64,000 nt of DNA, taken from NCBI GenBank assembly GCA_019695115.1, contig JAIBAP010000008.1:1-64000 (forward strand), read 5' to 3'. Positions 44,832-54,403 of the stretch are shown here, piece by piece; position 1 is the stretch's first letter; every line of letters starts with the position of its first letter. A model generated the notes under the pieces. It was not told the DNA's origin. It saw nothing but the letters and a program-made list of their open reading frames with translations, and ran no database searches. A program made the translations under genes and the position numbers. Source of the DNA: Caldilineales bacterium. Lineage in GTDB: Bacteria > Chloroflexota > Anaerolineae > J102.

Positions 44832-46609
44832 GCTTGCCCACTTTGAGGCGTCGGCTCTAACACCGTCTCTGCGTCCGGCTGCCAAACGCTCTCGATCAAG
44901 GCCGCTTCGGCTTCGTTGGTCCAAACGCCTCCTGGCCCCAGCCGGGCAGCCACCTGCGGCAGCCTGGCCGGCAGCTCATCCAGACCCATGAGGGGCAGGT
45001 CGTAAAGCTGAGGAAAGACGATGATCTTCCCCGGATAGCGACTGTTCATCAGGGCGTCCAGGGCTTGCACCGCCGTGGCCAGACCGCCAACCGCGGCCAC
45101 CATGCGTTCGGGTGAAAGCGTGTTTGCCAACGCCCGCTGCATCACCTCAGACTGATCGGCGATGGTCAACCCCGACGTGCCGGTATATTGGGCGTTGTGC
45201 AAATAGACGGCGCTCAGGTCCAATGGGGCCAGTGTGCCGTTGGGGACGCCGGCAAAGAGAACGAGCATGCCATCGGGGTTCATCAGGGCGGCGGCTTCGG
45301 CCATCAGCGCCGCAGCCGGCACACAGACCACGACATCGTCGGCCCCGTGACCGGCCGTAGCCTGCATCACAAACTGTGGCAGCGATTGTTCCGAACCAAT
45401 TGGGTTGAAGAATAGCAGGGTGCGCTCGTGCTCGGCGGCCAGGGCGGCGAAGCGTTGATGGAGCGCCGCCAGACGGTCATCGCTGACTTCGGTGGCGATA
45501 ATGGTGTGCGGCCCTTCTGCCAGCTCGATGGCGCGCTGGACGTGCATTTGGCCCATGGGGCCGCCAGCGCCCACAAAAACCGCCGTTCCCCCAGCTCGCA
45601 ATTCGCAGCGGTTGCGCGCCTCACCATACGAGGCGGCGATATCCGGGCCAGGATTGCCAAGAAAGGCGAGATAGTCGTAGTGCAGACGACCGAGATCGGC
45701 TGCGACCGGCCCATCCAACGGTTCACGGCCTACCAGGTTGAAGGCGCCGCGTCGGGCGATGTGTTGCGCAGCGGCGCTGATCTGTGTCGCCGAACGTGGG
45801 TCGAGAACGATGATGTCGTCGAAACCCTGGCCATCGGTCAGTTCGGCCACGAGGTCGGCGTAGGCGTGTGGTTCCACCCGGTCGCGCACGATCACCTGGC
45901 CGGCCATCTCGCCGGCCAACCCCTCGATCGCAGCCGGGACATCGGTGAGCACCACCAGAGCGGGCGCATCCAGCCCGGCCGTGAACTGATACTCTGATTC
46001 GTCGCCCGGTCGGCCAATGATCCACATCTTGCCGCCCTGGCGGGGGTGCAGGCGTCGCCGCTGGGTATACGCAGCCAGGACGCATCCCCACGGCTCCAGC
46101 AGCGCCGCCTCGGCATAGCCCATCTCCTTCGCCAACGGCAACAGCCCTGGCCCCGAGTCGGTCTCTAGCACTTCCGGGCCGATCAGTTGATACTGAATCA
46201 GACCACCGGGAATGGTGTAACCGTAGGCCGTGCTCTTGCCGTTTTGATAGAGGTCAGGTTGAATGGCCAGACGCTGGCCAGAGTGGAAACGACCGACCAG
46301 CGCCGCTCCTACCTCGATGACGGTGGCTGAGACTTCGTGTCCTAAGCGCGTCGGTTGGCGGCTGAGATCGCGCTGATAGAGTTTGGGATGCTGCCCGCCC
46401 TGGCGGATGATCTTGACATCCGAGAAGCACATGCCAACGGCATCGATACGCACCAGGAGTTGGTCAGCCGCCGGTTCAGGCAAAGACAATCGTTCTGGCC
46501 GACCCTCGCGGCCCATATTCTCCAAACCGGCGCCATACATATTCCAGGCCCAGGTCTGGGTGGGTGGGGGGTCGGTGGCGGCGATGTAGCGTTCATAGTT
46601 GGATGTCAT
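44828..46609 (-). CDS. Long zinc-dependent dehydrogenase of the PTS operon
   Basis: A medium-chain dehydrogenase of 593 aa, about 200 longer than usual (340-400). The N-terminal GroES-like domain carries zinc-site residues in GMCFSDVK (59-66) and GHEVSATV. Two nucleotide-binding-like segments follow: IIGRPGDES near 195 and FVGAGGPMGQMH near 346. This suggests a duplicated or inserted Rossmann domain. AAGGAGG lies 7 bases before ATG 46609. Position between enzyme I and the kinase suggests oxidation of a hexitol phosphate to a ketose phosphate, as in the SorE/GatD branches, in place of the usual MtlD, which is absent here. This is inference. Confidence 0.75.
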   Translation of the reverse strand: MTSNYERYIAATDPPPTQTWAWNMYGAGLENMGREGRPERLSLPEPAADQLLVRIDAVGMCFSDVKIIRQGGQHPKLYQRDLSRQPTRLGHEVSATVIEVGAALVGRFHSGQRLAIQPDLYQNGKSTAYGYTIPGGLIQYQLIGPEVLETDSGPGLLPLAKEMGYAEAALLEPWGCVLAAYTQRRRLHPRQGGKMWIIGRPGDESEYQFTAGLDAPALVVLTDVPAAIEGLAGEMAGQVIVRDRVEPHAYADLVAELTDGQGFDDIIVLDPRSATQISAAAQHIARRGAFNLVGREPLDGPVAADLGRLHYDYLAFLGNPGPDIAASYGEARNRCELRAGGTAVFVGAGGPMGQMHVQRAIELAEGPHTIIATEVSDDRLAALHQRFAALAAEHERTLLFFNPIGSEQSLPQFVMQATAGHGADDVVVCVPAAALMAEAAALMNPDGMLVLFAGVPNGTLAPLDLSAVYLHNAQYTGTSGLTIADQSEVMQRALANTLSPERMVAAVGGLATAVQALDALMNSRYPGKIIVFPQLYDLPLMGLDELPARLPQVAARLGPGGVWTNEAEAALIESVWQPDAETVLEPTPQSGQA

Positions 46610-46703
46610 GCAAGGCCCTCCTTACAGCAGGCTAGATTGAACTCGCTCTGGGATCAGTCATCTCGTCGATGACAACCGTTGCGCCCATGCCCTGGCAGGC
46701 ATC

Positions 46704-48740
46704 TCAGGTGGCTTGGGGCTCGGCGTCGATTCGGGCGAACGACAACGCTCTGACCTCGGCGGCAGTGGTGCATGATAAGGCCCGCTGCGTCAGGGCTTGG
46801 GCGGCGGCGTTGCTGAAGCTGCGAATCTGCGTTTTGATGGTGGGGATGGCAGGCACGCCAACGCTCAACTCATCGACGCCCATCCCCACCAGAATGGGCG
46901 TCGCCTGCGGGTCTGCCGCCAGTTCGCCGCAAATTCCCACCCACTTGCCGTGGCGATGCGCCGCTTCCACCGTCTCGGCGATGAGCCGTAACACCGCGGG
47001 ATGGAGACCGTCCGACATCGCCGCCAGGGATGGATGCTGGCGGTCCACCGCCAGCGTGTATTGGGTGAGATCGTTGGTGCCTATCGAGAAGAAATCGACT
47101 TCACGGGCGAAAGCGCCGGCCAATAGCGCCGCCGCAGGCACCTCAATCATGATGCCCAGGGGCACAGCCGCGGCGCCAAGCCCTGCTCGCACTTCCTCAA
47201 CCATGCACTGCGCCTGCCGCCATTCTGCGATATCGGTGATCATCGGGAACATGATGCGCAACGGCCCGAAGACCGAGGCTCGAAAAATGGCGCCCAGTTG
47301 TTGGCGCAGGAGGTGAGGACGGGCCAGACAAAGACGGATGCCGCGCTCGCCCAGAAAGGGATTGGACTCAGGCGCGACCTGGATATAGGGCAGGGGCTTG
47401 TCGCCGCCAATATCCAGGGTGCGCACGATCACAGGCTGACCCTGCATGGCAAGGGCAATGTCGCGGTAGACGGCGAATTGCTCGTCTTCGCTGGGCGGCT
47501 CGCTGCGTTCGAGGAAGAGGAACTCCGTCCGCAGCAGGCCAACACCCTCGGCGCCGGCCGCAATGGCTTTTTGGGCATCCTTGAGACCGCCGATGTTGGC
47601 AACCACTTCCACACGGTGGCCATCAAGCGTGATCGCTGGCCCGGCGGCGGCGTCTTCTGAGGCCGCACGTTGCGAACGCCAGCGGGCTTGAGCTTGTTCG
47701 GCTTGGGCCAGTCTGTTCGCATCTGGCGCCACGGTTACGGCGCCAGCGTTGCCGTCTAGCACGACCCATGTGCCATTGGCCACATCCAACACGCTGCTGC
47801 CGGCCGAGACAACGGCGGGCAGCATGAGGGCGCGGGCAATGATGGCGGCGTGTGCCGTTGGCCCACCCAAGGCCGTACAGACGCCCAGCACGCGCTTTGG
47901 GTCCAGCGACGCGGTCTGCGAGGGCGAGAGCTCAGGTGCGATCAGGATCACCGGATGGTCCGGCCAGCGCGTCCCCGCATCGTCCGCCCCCAGCAACAGG
48001 CGCAACACTCGATAGCCAACGTCATGCAGGTCGGCGGCGCGCCCGGCAAGCAACGGATCGCCCAGCGCCGCCACCGCCTGGGCGCGACTTTCGATGGTCG
48101 CCTGCCAGGCGCGCGCAGCGCCGCCGCCCTGACGGATGCCGGCCAACACGGCATCGAGCAGGTCGCTGTCCTCCAGCAGTTCGAGATGAACTTCGAGGAT
48201 GGCAGCCTCTTTGGCGGCGGCCCCTTGCAGAATCTTCTGGTGCAGACTCGCCAACTGCTCGCGCGCCTGCGCGAGCGCGGCGGCCAAACGGGCTTCCTCT
48301 TCGGGCACTGTGCCCAAGACGTCGATCACCTCCAGGCTGTCTTGACGCAGTTGGAAGACCGGCCCGATGGCGATGCCGGGGGCGCCGGCAATGCCGTGCA
48401 ACACACCATCGGCCTGGGGCGGCGCGGCAGTCACGCTGACGGCGGGCGGGGGTGGCGAGGCGGGAGCCTCGGCCGCATCTTCACCCAACCCACTTGCGAT
48501 CGCTGCCGCCAAAGCCGCAAGGGCAGCGACCTCATCATCGCCATCGACGACGATCCTGATTTCCTGACCGCGTTCGACCCCCAGGGTCAGCATCGAGATC
48601 AGGCTCTTGGCATTGGCGATCTTCTCCTCGTGATGAACGCGGATGTCGGCCTTGAACTGCTTGGCCGCATTGACGAACGTCTTGGCCGGTCGTGCATGTA
48701 AGCCGGTGGCATTGCCGATGGTGAATGTGGCTTGTTTCAT
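46704..48740 (-). CDS. ptsI: Fused HPr - PTS enzyme I
   Basis: A 678-residue fusion of the two general PTS proteins. Residues 1-88 are HPr with GLHARPA and the phospho-His at 15, plus AKSLISML with the regulatory Ser. A Pro/Ala linker (about 90-112) joins it to enzyme I: GGPTAHAAIIAR with the active His at 297, LLRTEFLFLER, FFSIGTNDLTQY, and the C-terminal WVGICGELA. ATG 48740 begins HPr; the frame upstream lacks homology. GGAAAGAGG precedes it. The operon thus carries its own phosphotransfer chain from PEP. Confidence 0.95.
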   Translation of the reverse strand: MKQATFTIGNATGLHARPAKTFVNAAKQFKADIRVHHEEKIANAKSLISMLTLGVERGQEIRIVVDGDDEVAALAALAAAIASGLGEDAAEAPASPPPPAVSVTAAPPQADGVLHGIAGAPGIAIGPVFQLRQDSLEVIDVLGTVPEEEARLAAALAQAREQLASLHQKILQGAAAKEAAILEVHLELLEDSDLLDAVLAGIRQGGGAARAWQATIESRAQAVAALGDPLLAGRAADLHDVGYRVLRLLLGADDAGTRWPDHPVILIAPELSPSQTASLDPKRVLGVCTALGGPTAHAAIIARALMLPAVVSAGSSVLDVANGTWVVLDGNAGAVTVAPDANRLAQAEQAQARWRSQRAASEDAAAGPAITLDGHRVEVVANIGGLKDAQKAIAAGAEGVGLLRTEFLFLERSEPPSEDEQFAVYRDIALAMQGQPVIVRTLDIGGDKPLPYIQVAPESNPFLGERGIRLCLARPHLLRQQLGAIFRASVFGPLRIMFPMITDIAEWRQAQCMVEEVRAGLGAAAVPLGIMIEVPAAALLAGAFAREVDFFSIGTNDLTQYTLAVDRQHPSLAAMSDGLHPAVLRLIAETVEAAHRHGKWVGICGELAADPQATPILVGMGVDELSVGVPAIPTIKTQIRSFSNAAAQALTQRALSCTTAAEVRALSFARIDAEPQAT

Positions 48741-48816
48741 GGCCTCTTTCCTGATTCTGTTGACAACGCGTCTGTCCTCGATGGTAGTGACCGGCAAGAT
48801 ACTTTCAGGCGCTCAC

Positions 48817-49257
48817 CTACTCTTCGTCACGGTTTCGCCCCAAGTGCTCCAGGATCACTGCCGGGTCGGGTGTCTGAACCAGTACGGCGACAGTCTCCTC
48901 GTCCTCGATCACCTCGGCCAAATTGGCGAGGACGCCGATGTGCTCGTCCGAGCTGGCGGCGATGCCGATGACGAGATAGACCGGTTCGCCTTCATCCCAG
49001 TCAACGCCATCGGGCACCTGCAGCACAGAAATGCCCGTCTGGTGGACGTCGGCGCGATTCTCGTTCTGGCCGTGAGGGATGGCAATGCCGTTGCCCAGAT
49101 AGGTGGACATGATCGATTCGCGCGCCAGCATACCATCGACATAGGCGGGGGCTACACAGCCGCTGTGCACCAAAAGTTCGCCCGCCTGACGAATGGCATC
49201 GACTTTGCCGGTGGCGCGGGCATGCAAACGGATGCGATCGCTTGCCAGGATGGACAT
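48817..49257 (-). CDS. mtlF: PTS mannitol-type IIA component
   Basis: A 146-residue phosphocarrier. The phosphorylated histidine is H62 in GIAIPHGQNE, preceded by ARESIMSTYLGNG as in mannitol/fructose-type IIA domains. It passes the phosphate from HPr to IIB. AAGGAG stands 8 bases before ATG 49257. It starts 5 bp after the IIB stop. The separate IIA, IIB and IIC genes contrast with the fused MtlA of E. coli. Confidence 0.92.
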   Translation of the reverse strand: MSILASDRIRLHARATGKVDAIRQAGELLVHSGCVAPAYVDGMLARESIMSTYLGNGIAIPHGQNENRADVHQTGISVLQVPDGVDWDEGEPVYLVIGIAASSDEHIGVLANLAEVIEDEETVAVLVQTPDPAVILEHLGRNRDEE

Positions 49258-49262
49258 CGTCG

Positions 49263-49592
49263 CTACTCCTTGACGCCAGAAATATCGGCGCCCTTGACGA
49301 AAGCGTCCACAACCTGGTCGAAGGCCGGATCGTTGAGGAAGTGATTGAAGGTGACAACCACGGCATTGGGGGCGGCACGGCGCGCCACCTGGGCAAGGCT
49401 TTTGTGGACGATGACTACCTGGGCGTCGGTGGGGATCGCCCGCGCCGGCTTATGGAGCACGGAGACCCGATCGACCCCGGCCTGCTTGAGTTTCTTCTTC
49501 AGAGCGTTGACGCTCATCAAGCTCGATCCCATGCCGGCTTCGCACGCGAGGACGATCGTCGTCACCCTTGCTGCATTGACAGATTCAGCCAT
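49263..49592 (-). CDS. PTS mannitol-type IIB component
   Basis: A 109-residue protein with the phosphocysteine C17 in IVLACEAGMGSS, the loop found in mannitol-type IIB domains. ATG 49592 was chosen for its AGGAG at 6 bases and because the domain starts there. It receives phosphate from IIA and gives it to the sugar at IIC. Its stop is 5 bp before the IIA start. Confidence 0.92.
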   Translation of the reverse strand: MAESVNAARVTTIVLACEAGMGSSLMSVNALKKKLKQAGVDRVSVLHKPARAIPTDAQVVIVHKSLAQVARRAAPNAVVVTFNHFLNDPAFDQVVDAFVKGADISGVKE

Positions 49593-49677
49593 AATGCACT
49601 CCTGGTTGGTTGCCTTGCGGGCGACCACGCTCGTTGCCGGTCATGGTCACCCGCAAGAAAAGGATTGGCGTGAGGGT

Positions 49678-50745
49678 TCAGGCAGCGGCAGATGCCATCG
49701 CTGCATCGCTCATCCCGTCCGCCTGCTCGCCCATCTCTCGCACTGGGCGCACACGCAGAATGGCCGCGCCGACCAGGAAAGCGACGACTGCGCCGATGGC
49801 GACGCCGGTCAGAACCACGAAGTGGGCGCCGCGTGGAATGACGGCCAGATAGGCGAAGATCGAACCCGGCGAAGGCGTTGCCACCAGGCCCGCCCCAGTG
49901 ATCGCGAACCAGAAATCAGCCACCAGACCGCCGGCGATCACCGACAGCAGCATGATGGGATGAGCCAGCACGTAGGGGAAGTAGATCTCGTGAATGCCAC
50001 CGAGAAAGTGGATGATGATCGCTCCGGGCGCCGATTGCCGAAGCAGGGCCTTGCCTGCAACCCAGTAGGCAACCAGCAGGCCCAGACCGGGGCCTGGGTT
50101 GGTTTCTAGCAGAAAGAGCAAAGACCTGCCCGTTTCCTGGGCCTGAGCCACACCCAGAGGTGACAGAACGCCATGGTTGATAGCGTTGTTTAGGAAGAGT
50201 ATCTTGGCCGGTTCGATGATGATAGCCGCCAGGGCGATGAGATTGCGATCGACCAGGAACTGCACACCGGCTCCCAAAGCGTTGCTCAGGCTCTGCACCA
50301 CGGGGCCAACCACCACATAGCCGAACAACGCCAGCACAACCACCAGGATGCCAGCGCTGAAGTTGTTGATCAACATCTCGAAGCCCACCGGAATGCGATC
50401 ACCCAGCCGTTGGTCGATCTGCTTGATCAACCAGCCGCCCAAGGGCCCCATGATCATGGCGCCCAGGAACATGGGCACCGAGGCCCCAACTACGACGCCC
50501 ATGGTGGCCGCGGCGCCAACAACGCCCCCGCGTTGACCGTAGACCAGGGCGCCGCCCGTGTAGCCGATGAGCAGTGGCAGCAAGTAGGTGATCATAGGAC
50601 CTACCAGCGAAGCCAGCTTCTCGTTGGGCAACCAGCCAGTCGGAATGAAGAGGGCCGTGATCAGACCCCAGGCGATGATCGCTCCAATGTTGGGGATCAC
50701 CATCCCCGCCATGAAGCCGCCAACCTGCTGAAGACGTTCGCGCAT
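49678..50745 (-). CDS. mtlA: PTS mannitol-type IIC membrane component
   Basis: A 355-residue sugar-translocating subunit with about eight helices. It shows the mannitol IIC start [20 protein letters not shown] and [10 protein letters not shown]. The conserved [15 protein letters not shown] loop and the [12 protein letters not shown] motif, which carries the transport-site Glu, follow. AAGGAGG stands 7 bases before ATG 50745. It is the first transport gene after the regulator. The substrate is by family a hexitol; mannitol is the first guess. Confidence 0.94.
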   Translation of the reverse strand: MRERLQQVGGFMAGMVIPNIGAIIAWGLITALFIPTGWLPNEKLASLVGPMITYLLPLLIGYTGGALVYGQRGGVVGAAATMGVVVGASVPMFLGAMIMGPLGGWLIKQIDQRLGDRIPVGFEMLINNFSAGILVVVLALFGYVVVGPVVQSLSNALGAGVQFLVDRNLIALAAIIIEPAKILFLNNAINHGVLSPLGVAQAQETGRSLLFLLETNPGPGLGLLVAYWVAGKALLRQSAPGAIIIHFLGGIHEIYFPYVLAHPIMLLSVIAGGLVADFWFAITGAGLVATPSPGSIFAYLAVIPRGAHFVVLTGVAIGAVVAFLVGAAILRVRPVREMGEQADGMSDAAMASAAA

Positions 50746-50760
50746 TGGAGTGCCTCCTTA

Positions 50761-50811
50761 GAAAAGTGAGTGTGGGTGAAAAGTGAGTGTGGGTGAAAAA
50801 TGAGTGTGAGA
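50761..50811 (+). repeat. 17-bp tandem repeat, three units, upstream of mtlA
   Basis: GAAAAGTGAGTGTGGGT at 50761-50777 and 50778-50794, then a degraded third unit to 50811. The array lies in the 166-bp gap between the regulator stop and the IIC start, upstream of IIC in the direction of transcription. Confidence 0.9.
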
Positions 50812-50895
50812 TGGAAACTGAAGAGGTGAGGAGTGGGTGGATCGGTGTTGTCACCGCAAGTACGTGCGGAAACGCCGCACCGTCTTCGTATCGCC

Positions 50896-50916
50896 AGTAG
50901 CAGCCGGCTTGCTACT
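50896..50916 (-). terminator. Hairpin at the end of the PTS regulator gene
   Basis: Perfect 7-bp arms AGTAGCA (50896-50902) and TGCTACT (50910-50916) overlap the regulator's stop. A wider pair, ACCGCAAGTA (50853-50862) and TACTTGCGGT (50913-50922), could form a competing stem. The arrangement could attenuate read-through into mtlA. Confidence 0.5.
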
Positions 50917-52471
50917 TGCGGTCACGGCTATTCAACCAACGCGTGATCCGGTTGACATCTTCGGGCAGAAGCAGCGGATGGACCGGGATAACTTCCAGGC
51001 CGGGGATCACGGCGTCGAGCAGGGGAATGGTGGTGATCACCAGGTCAGCACTTGCCAGATCTTGCTGGCTGACGCTGCGCTGGGAACGCACCGTGAAAGT
51101 GCCCATATGGGGAAAGCGCGCTTTCAGACGAGCTACCAACAACTGCGCCGTTGCCATTCCACTTGGGCACACGATCAGAATCTGGCGGACAACGGTGGGG
51201 CGCTCGCGGATGTAGGCCGCCTCTAGCAGCATGGCCAGGTTGTGAATCTCATCGTTGGGCAGCATCACACCGGTGTAGTCACGAATTTCGAGCGCCAAAT
51301 CATTGGCCAGACGATGCTGTTGCATGGTCGTATCTGCGCTCGGCGGTGACGGTGACGTGGGAGGCGACCAGAGCTGAAAGTGCTGACGATAGAAAGCAGG
51401 GATGAGGTGCAGGATCAACCCGTCGCGGAGCGTGGCATCGTGGGCCAGGCTGGCAAGACCAAAGGCGCCGGCCACGCGCTGCATGAGCTGCTGCACCAGG
51501 GGGCCAAACAAGGCTAACGATTCCGGATCGCCCGGCCAAAGCTCATTGCGGGGCGTAGCCAGGACATACATGGCCAGGTATCCGGTCTCCGATTCGGGCC
51601 ACTCCCCGCCCACCTGCCAACCAATGCGCCGGCCGATCTTCTCCATCAGCGGCCACATCGCCATCTGCTGCAAAGGCCGCAGCTGTTCAGCAGAGAATTT
51701 GAGATAATGCTTGCCGCCCACTCGGTCGCCCTGGATTGCCATGACCAGGGCCAGAAACAGAGCGCCGTCATCGGTGAAGCGACCGCCCAGCCCGGCCTCG
51801 ATCTCGGCCACGTTACGGAGGGTGCGGGTGAGGTCGCAGCGGCGTAGGATGGCGCGACTGTGCCTGACCACCGCCGGCGCGTCGGCGCCTTCGTCTAGCA
51901 GGAGGATCAGCCCCTCGCGATGCGTCACTCGTGCGATCGACGCAATCCAGGGAGTGTTGCCCCAGGCCCATGCCGCCATCGCCTGTCGGCGATCAACCTC
52001 TGCCCCTCGCACCGAAATCCCGTAGTTCCGACGCCGTTCCAGAACCAGACGCTGTGTCTTGAGCCATGCGTCCACGGTCTCCAGATCGGCGAGCACGGTC
52101 GACCGCGAAACCTCGGTCATCTGCTGCAATTGGTGCAAGATGTAGGGTTCGTCGCTCATCGCCAAAAGCAAGGCCAGGAGCTGTTGGCGTTGCCCGGCGC
52201 TGTGGACATAGCGATGCCCGGACTTCTCCTCCAACTCACCAGCCAACTCCTGCCTTTGCCTGGGTGCGCACACCAGGCTCACACCCACGCCCGGAGTCAG
52301 GCTGAGGCTGCCGCCGTGCACCGCCACCCAGGGAGCAAGTTGCTTGAGGCAATAACTCACCTGCCGCGGCGTCAGGTCGAGCGATTCTGCCAGTTCTGCA
52401 ACGCCCACAGGCTGCTCTATGCCGAGCAGGAGCTTTAGCAAACTGCGGTGCCGAGCGGTGAAAACATCCAT
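50912..52471 (-). CDS. MtlR/BglG-type PRD regulator of the PTS operon
   Basis: A 519-residue regulator. The N-terminus is a DNA-binding helix-turn-helix (LGIEQPVGVAELAESLDLTP) and a second HTH segment (MTEVSRSTVLADLETVDAWL). Two PRD domains follow with histidines typical of phosphorylation sites (about 190-400), then a IIB-like domain with the cysteine motif VCPSGMATAQ (about 430-519). No C-terminal IIA domain is visible, unlike many MtlR. ATG 52471 was chosen at the domain start. It presumably senses phosphotransfer and activates its own operon. Confidence 0.88.
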   Translation of the reverse strand: MDVFTARHRSLLKLLLGIEQPVGVAELAESLDLTPRQVSYCLKQLAPWVAVHGGSLSLTPGVGVSLVCAPRQRQELAGELEEKSGHRYVHSAGQRQQLLALLLAMSDEPYILHQLQQMTEVSRSTVLADLETVDAWLKTQRLVLERRRNYGISVRGAEVDRRQAMAAWAWGNTPWIASIARVTHREGLILLLDEGADAPAVVRHSRAILRRCDLTRTLRNVAEIEAGLGGRFTDDGALFLALVMAIQGDRVGGKHYLKFSAEQLRPLQQMAMWPLMEKIGRRIGWQVGGEWPESETGYLAMYVLATPRNELWPGDPESLALFGPLVQQLMQRVAGAFGLASLAHDATLRDGLILHLIPAFYRQHFQLWSPPTSPSPPSADTTMQQHRLANDLALEIRDYTGVMLPNDEIHNLAMLLEAAYIRERPTVVRQILIVCPSGMATAQLLVARLKARFPHMGTFTVRSQRSVSQQDLASADLVITTIPLLDAVIPGLEVIPVHPLLLPEDVNRITRWLNSRDRK

Positions 52472-52834
52472 TGACCGGGTGGCCTGAAATGGAAGCAGAT
52501 GAAAGCGATGGTGCGAGCGATGGTTGTCCCGACGTCCTGAGCTTACATCTATCAGCGACTTTGAATATGGAGACATTATAGGCGCGTCTTCGCAACCTGG
52601 GGCGACCAGTTCGTTTCAATTTTCTAGCCGTAGATATGACAAAAGTATATCAGTCTCGGCCTTTTGGCAACCGCTTTGGTCTGGCTTCACCGCCAAGACT
52701 ACTGATCCCAAAGTGAATTTGGCCTGGGTGATAAATCGCCTATACTGACCGTGGTTGCGCCGCTGCTGCCGACGCCCACGCCCACGATGGCGATCTGAAA
52801 CCCATCCTCGATCATTTTCGCACTCCCTCGATTG
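52472..52834. promoter_or_regulatory. Divergent control region of PTS regulator and exchanger
   Basis: About 360 bp without a gene. For the plus strand, TTGGCC (52719-52724), 16-base spacer, TATACT (52741-52746) fits the exchanger promoter. For the minus strand, a TATACT-like box and an imperfect GATAT ... ATATC pair (about 52632-52650) lie upstream of the regulator. The middle part is AT-richer. Confidence 0.5.
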
Positions 52835-53920
52835 ATGGATCCCTTTGTCCTCCTCCTACTCATTATCGGGTTCGTTTTGCTGGTCGTTGGCGCCGAGCTA
52901 TTGGTGCGCGGGGCCGCGCGGCTGGCAGCGGCCGCCGGCATCCCGCCCCTGATCATCGGCCTCACTGTCGTTGCTTTTGCCACCAGCGCGCCAGAATTGG
53001 CGGTAAGCACGCAGTCAGCTTTGTCGGGTCAGGCCGACATTGCCCTGGGTAATGTGGTTGGCAGCAACATCTTCAACATTCTCTTTGTTTTGGGCGCCTC
53101 GGCGCTGGTCTTGCCGCTGGTGGTGAAGCAGCAATTGGTGCGGTTGGATGCACCACTAATGGTGGGCGCGTCGATTTTGGTCTTGCTATTGGGGTTGGAT
53201 GGACGCATCGAGCGCTGGGAAGGCGGGCTGTTGTTCGCCTGCATCATCGCCTATACATTCTTGCTCGTCCGCCAAAGCCGCAATGAGTCAAGTTTGGTGC
53301 AAGAAGAGTATGCGAGCGAATACGGCGCTGTTGGCAGCGGAAAGAGGCTGCTCGATGTCATTCTCGTCATTGCCGGGTTGGCGCTGCTGGTGTGGGGGGC
53401 GCGTTGGCTGGTGGATGGTGCGGCGATCATAGCCAGGGTGTTGGGTCTGAGTGAATTGATCATTGGTCTCACTATCATCGCCATCGGCACCTCGTTGCCC
53501 GAAGCCGCCACCTCGGTGATCGCTGCCTTACGCGGAGAACGCGACATTGCCGTCGGCAATGCCGTCGGCAGTAGTCTCTTCAACCTGCTGGTGGTGTTGG
53601 GACTGACCAGCCTGCTGGCCCCACAGGGCGTGCCTGTGGCCCCTGCTGCGCTGGCTTTCGATATCCCCGTGATGATCGCCGCCGCTGTCGCCACCCTGCC
53701 TATTTTCTTCATCGGCCATCGCATCTCACGTTGGGAGGGCGCGCTCCTGCTGGCTTATTACATCGCCTATATGCTTTATCTTGTGCTGAACGCCACCCAA
53801 CACACCGCCCTGGGCGCCTTCAGAACGGCAATGATGTTTTTCGTCTTGCCGCTGACTGCTTTCACGCTGCTGATACTGGTGGTGCGCGAGATGCGCGTCG
53901 TCCGCAAAAAGGGGCTTTAG
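52835..53920 (+). CDS. Calcium/sodium exchanger (CaxA/YrbG family)
   Basis: A 361-residue antiporter with ten predicted helices in two inverted repeats. Each repeat carries the ion-binding signature: GLTVVAFATSAPELAVS with GNVVGSNIFN, and GLTIIAIGTSLPEAATS with GNAVGSSLFN. By family it exchanges Na+ for Ca2+. ATG 52835 was preferred over TTG 52832. It overlaps the end of the convergent YqhA gene by 4 bp. Confidence 0.92.
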   Translation: MDPFVLLLLIIGFVLLVVGAELLVRGAARLAAAAGIPPLIIGLTVVAFATSAPELAVSTQSALSGQADIALGNVVGSNIFNILFVLGASALVLPLVVKQQLVRLDAPLMVGASILVLLLGLDGRIERWEGGLLFACIIAYTFLLVRQSRNESSLVQEEYASEYGAVGSGKRLLDVILVIAGLALLVWGARWLVDGAAIIARVLGLSELIIGLTIIAIGTSLPEAATSVIAALRGERDIAVGNAVGSSLFNLLVVLGLTSLLAPQGVPVAPAALAFDIPVMIAAAVATLPIFFIGHRISRWEGALLLAYYIAYMLYLVLNATQHTALGAFRTAMMFFVLPLTAFTLLILVVREMRVVRKKGL

Positions 53921-54381
53921 TCGTGCGCCCCACTTCTGCTGCCCAAATAACTAAAGGCAATCAGTGCGGCCGATACAAGGGCAACAGCGATCCCAAAGTA
54001 CAGCGTCTCCAAACCGTTCTTCCAATCCACCAGGTGCTCGAGGAAGGTGACGGCCATCACCAGGATGACGACATTGCTGAGCTTGGCCTTAAGCTGGTTG
54101 AAATCGCGCGCTACCAACGAATCGGGCAGGTTCAGGTCGCCGACGAACAGTTCGTACAGACTAGTGGAGACGATCAAGAGGGCGGTGGCGATGAGGAAGG
54201 CATCCACCAGTTGGATGAGGGCAATGGCGATCTCGGGGCTTTGGCCGGCGGTGTAGACGATCACGCCGAGGAGTTTGACCGTCTTGATGGCGCCCCAGAC
54301 AAAGGCGGCGAGGGCCGCCAGCATGAGGAAGATCACACCGATGAGAACGAGGAAACGGCTGCTTTCGAGGAATCGGGTCAT
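53917..54381 (-). CDS. YqhA/UPF0114 family membrane protein
   Basis: A 154-residue protein with four helices. It shows LESSRFLVLIGVIFLML at the start, a second long helix, TALLIVSTSLYELFVGDLNLP, then VILVMAVTFLEHLVDW, as in UPF0114. The function is unknown. The open frame extends upstream into a repeat island; ATG 54381 is the family start. Confidence 0.85.
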   Translation of the reverse strand: MTRFLESSRFLVLIGVIFLMLAALAAFVWGAIKTVKLLGVIVYTAGQSPEIAIALIQLVDAFLIATALLIVSTSLYELFVGDLNLPDSLVARDFNQLKAKLSNVVILVMAVTFLEHLVDWKNGLETLYFGIAVALVSAALIAFSYLGSRSGAHD

Positions 54382-54403
54382 GGGAGAGCGGGTGAGATAC
54401 GCA

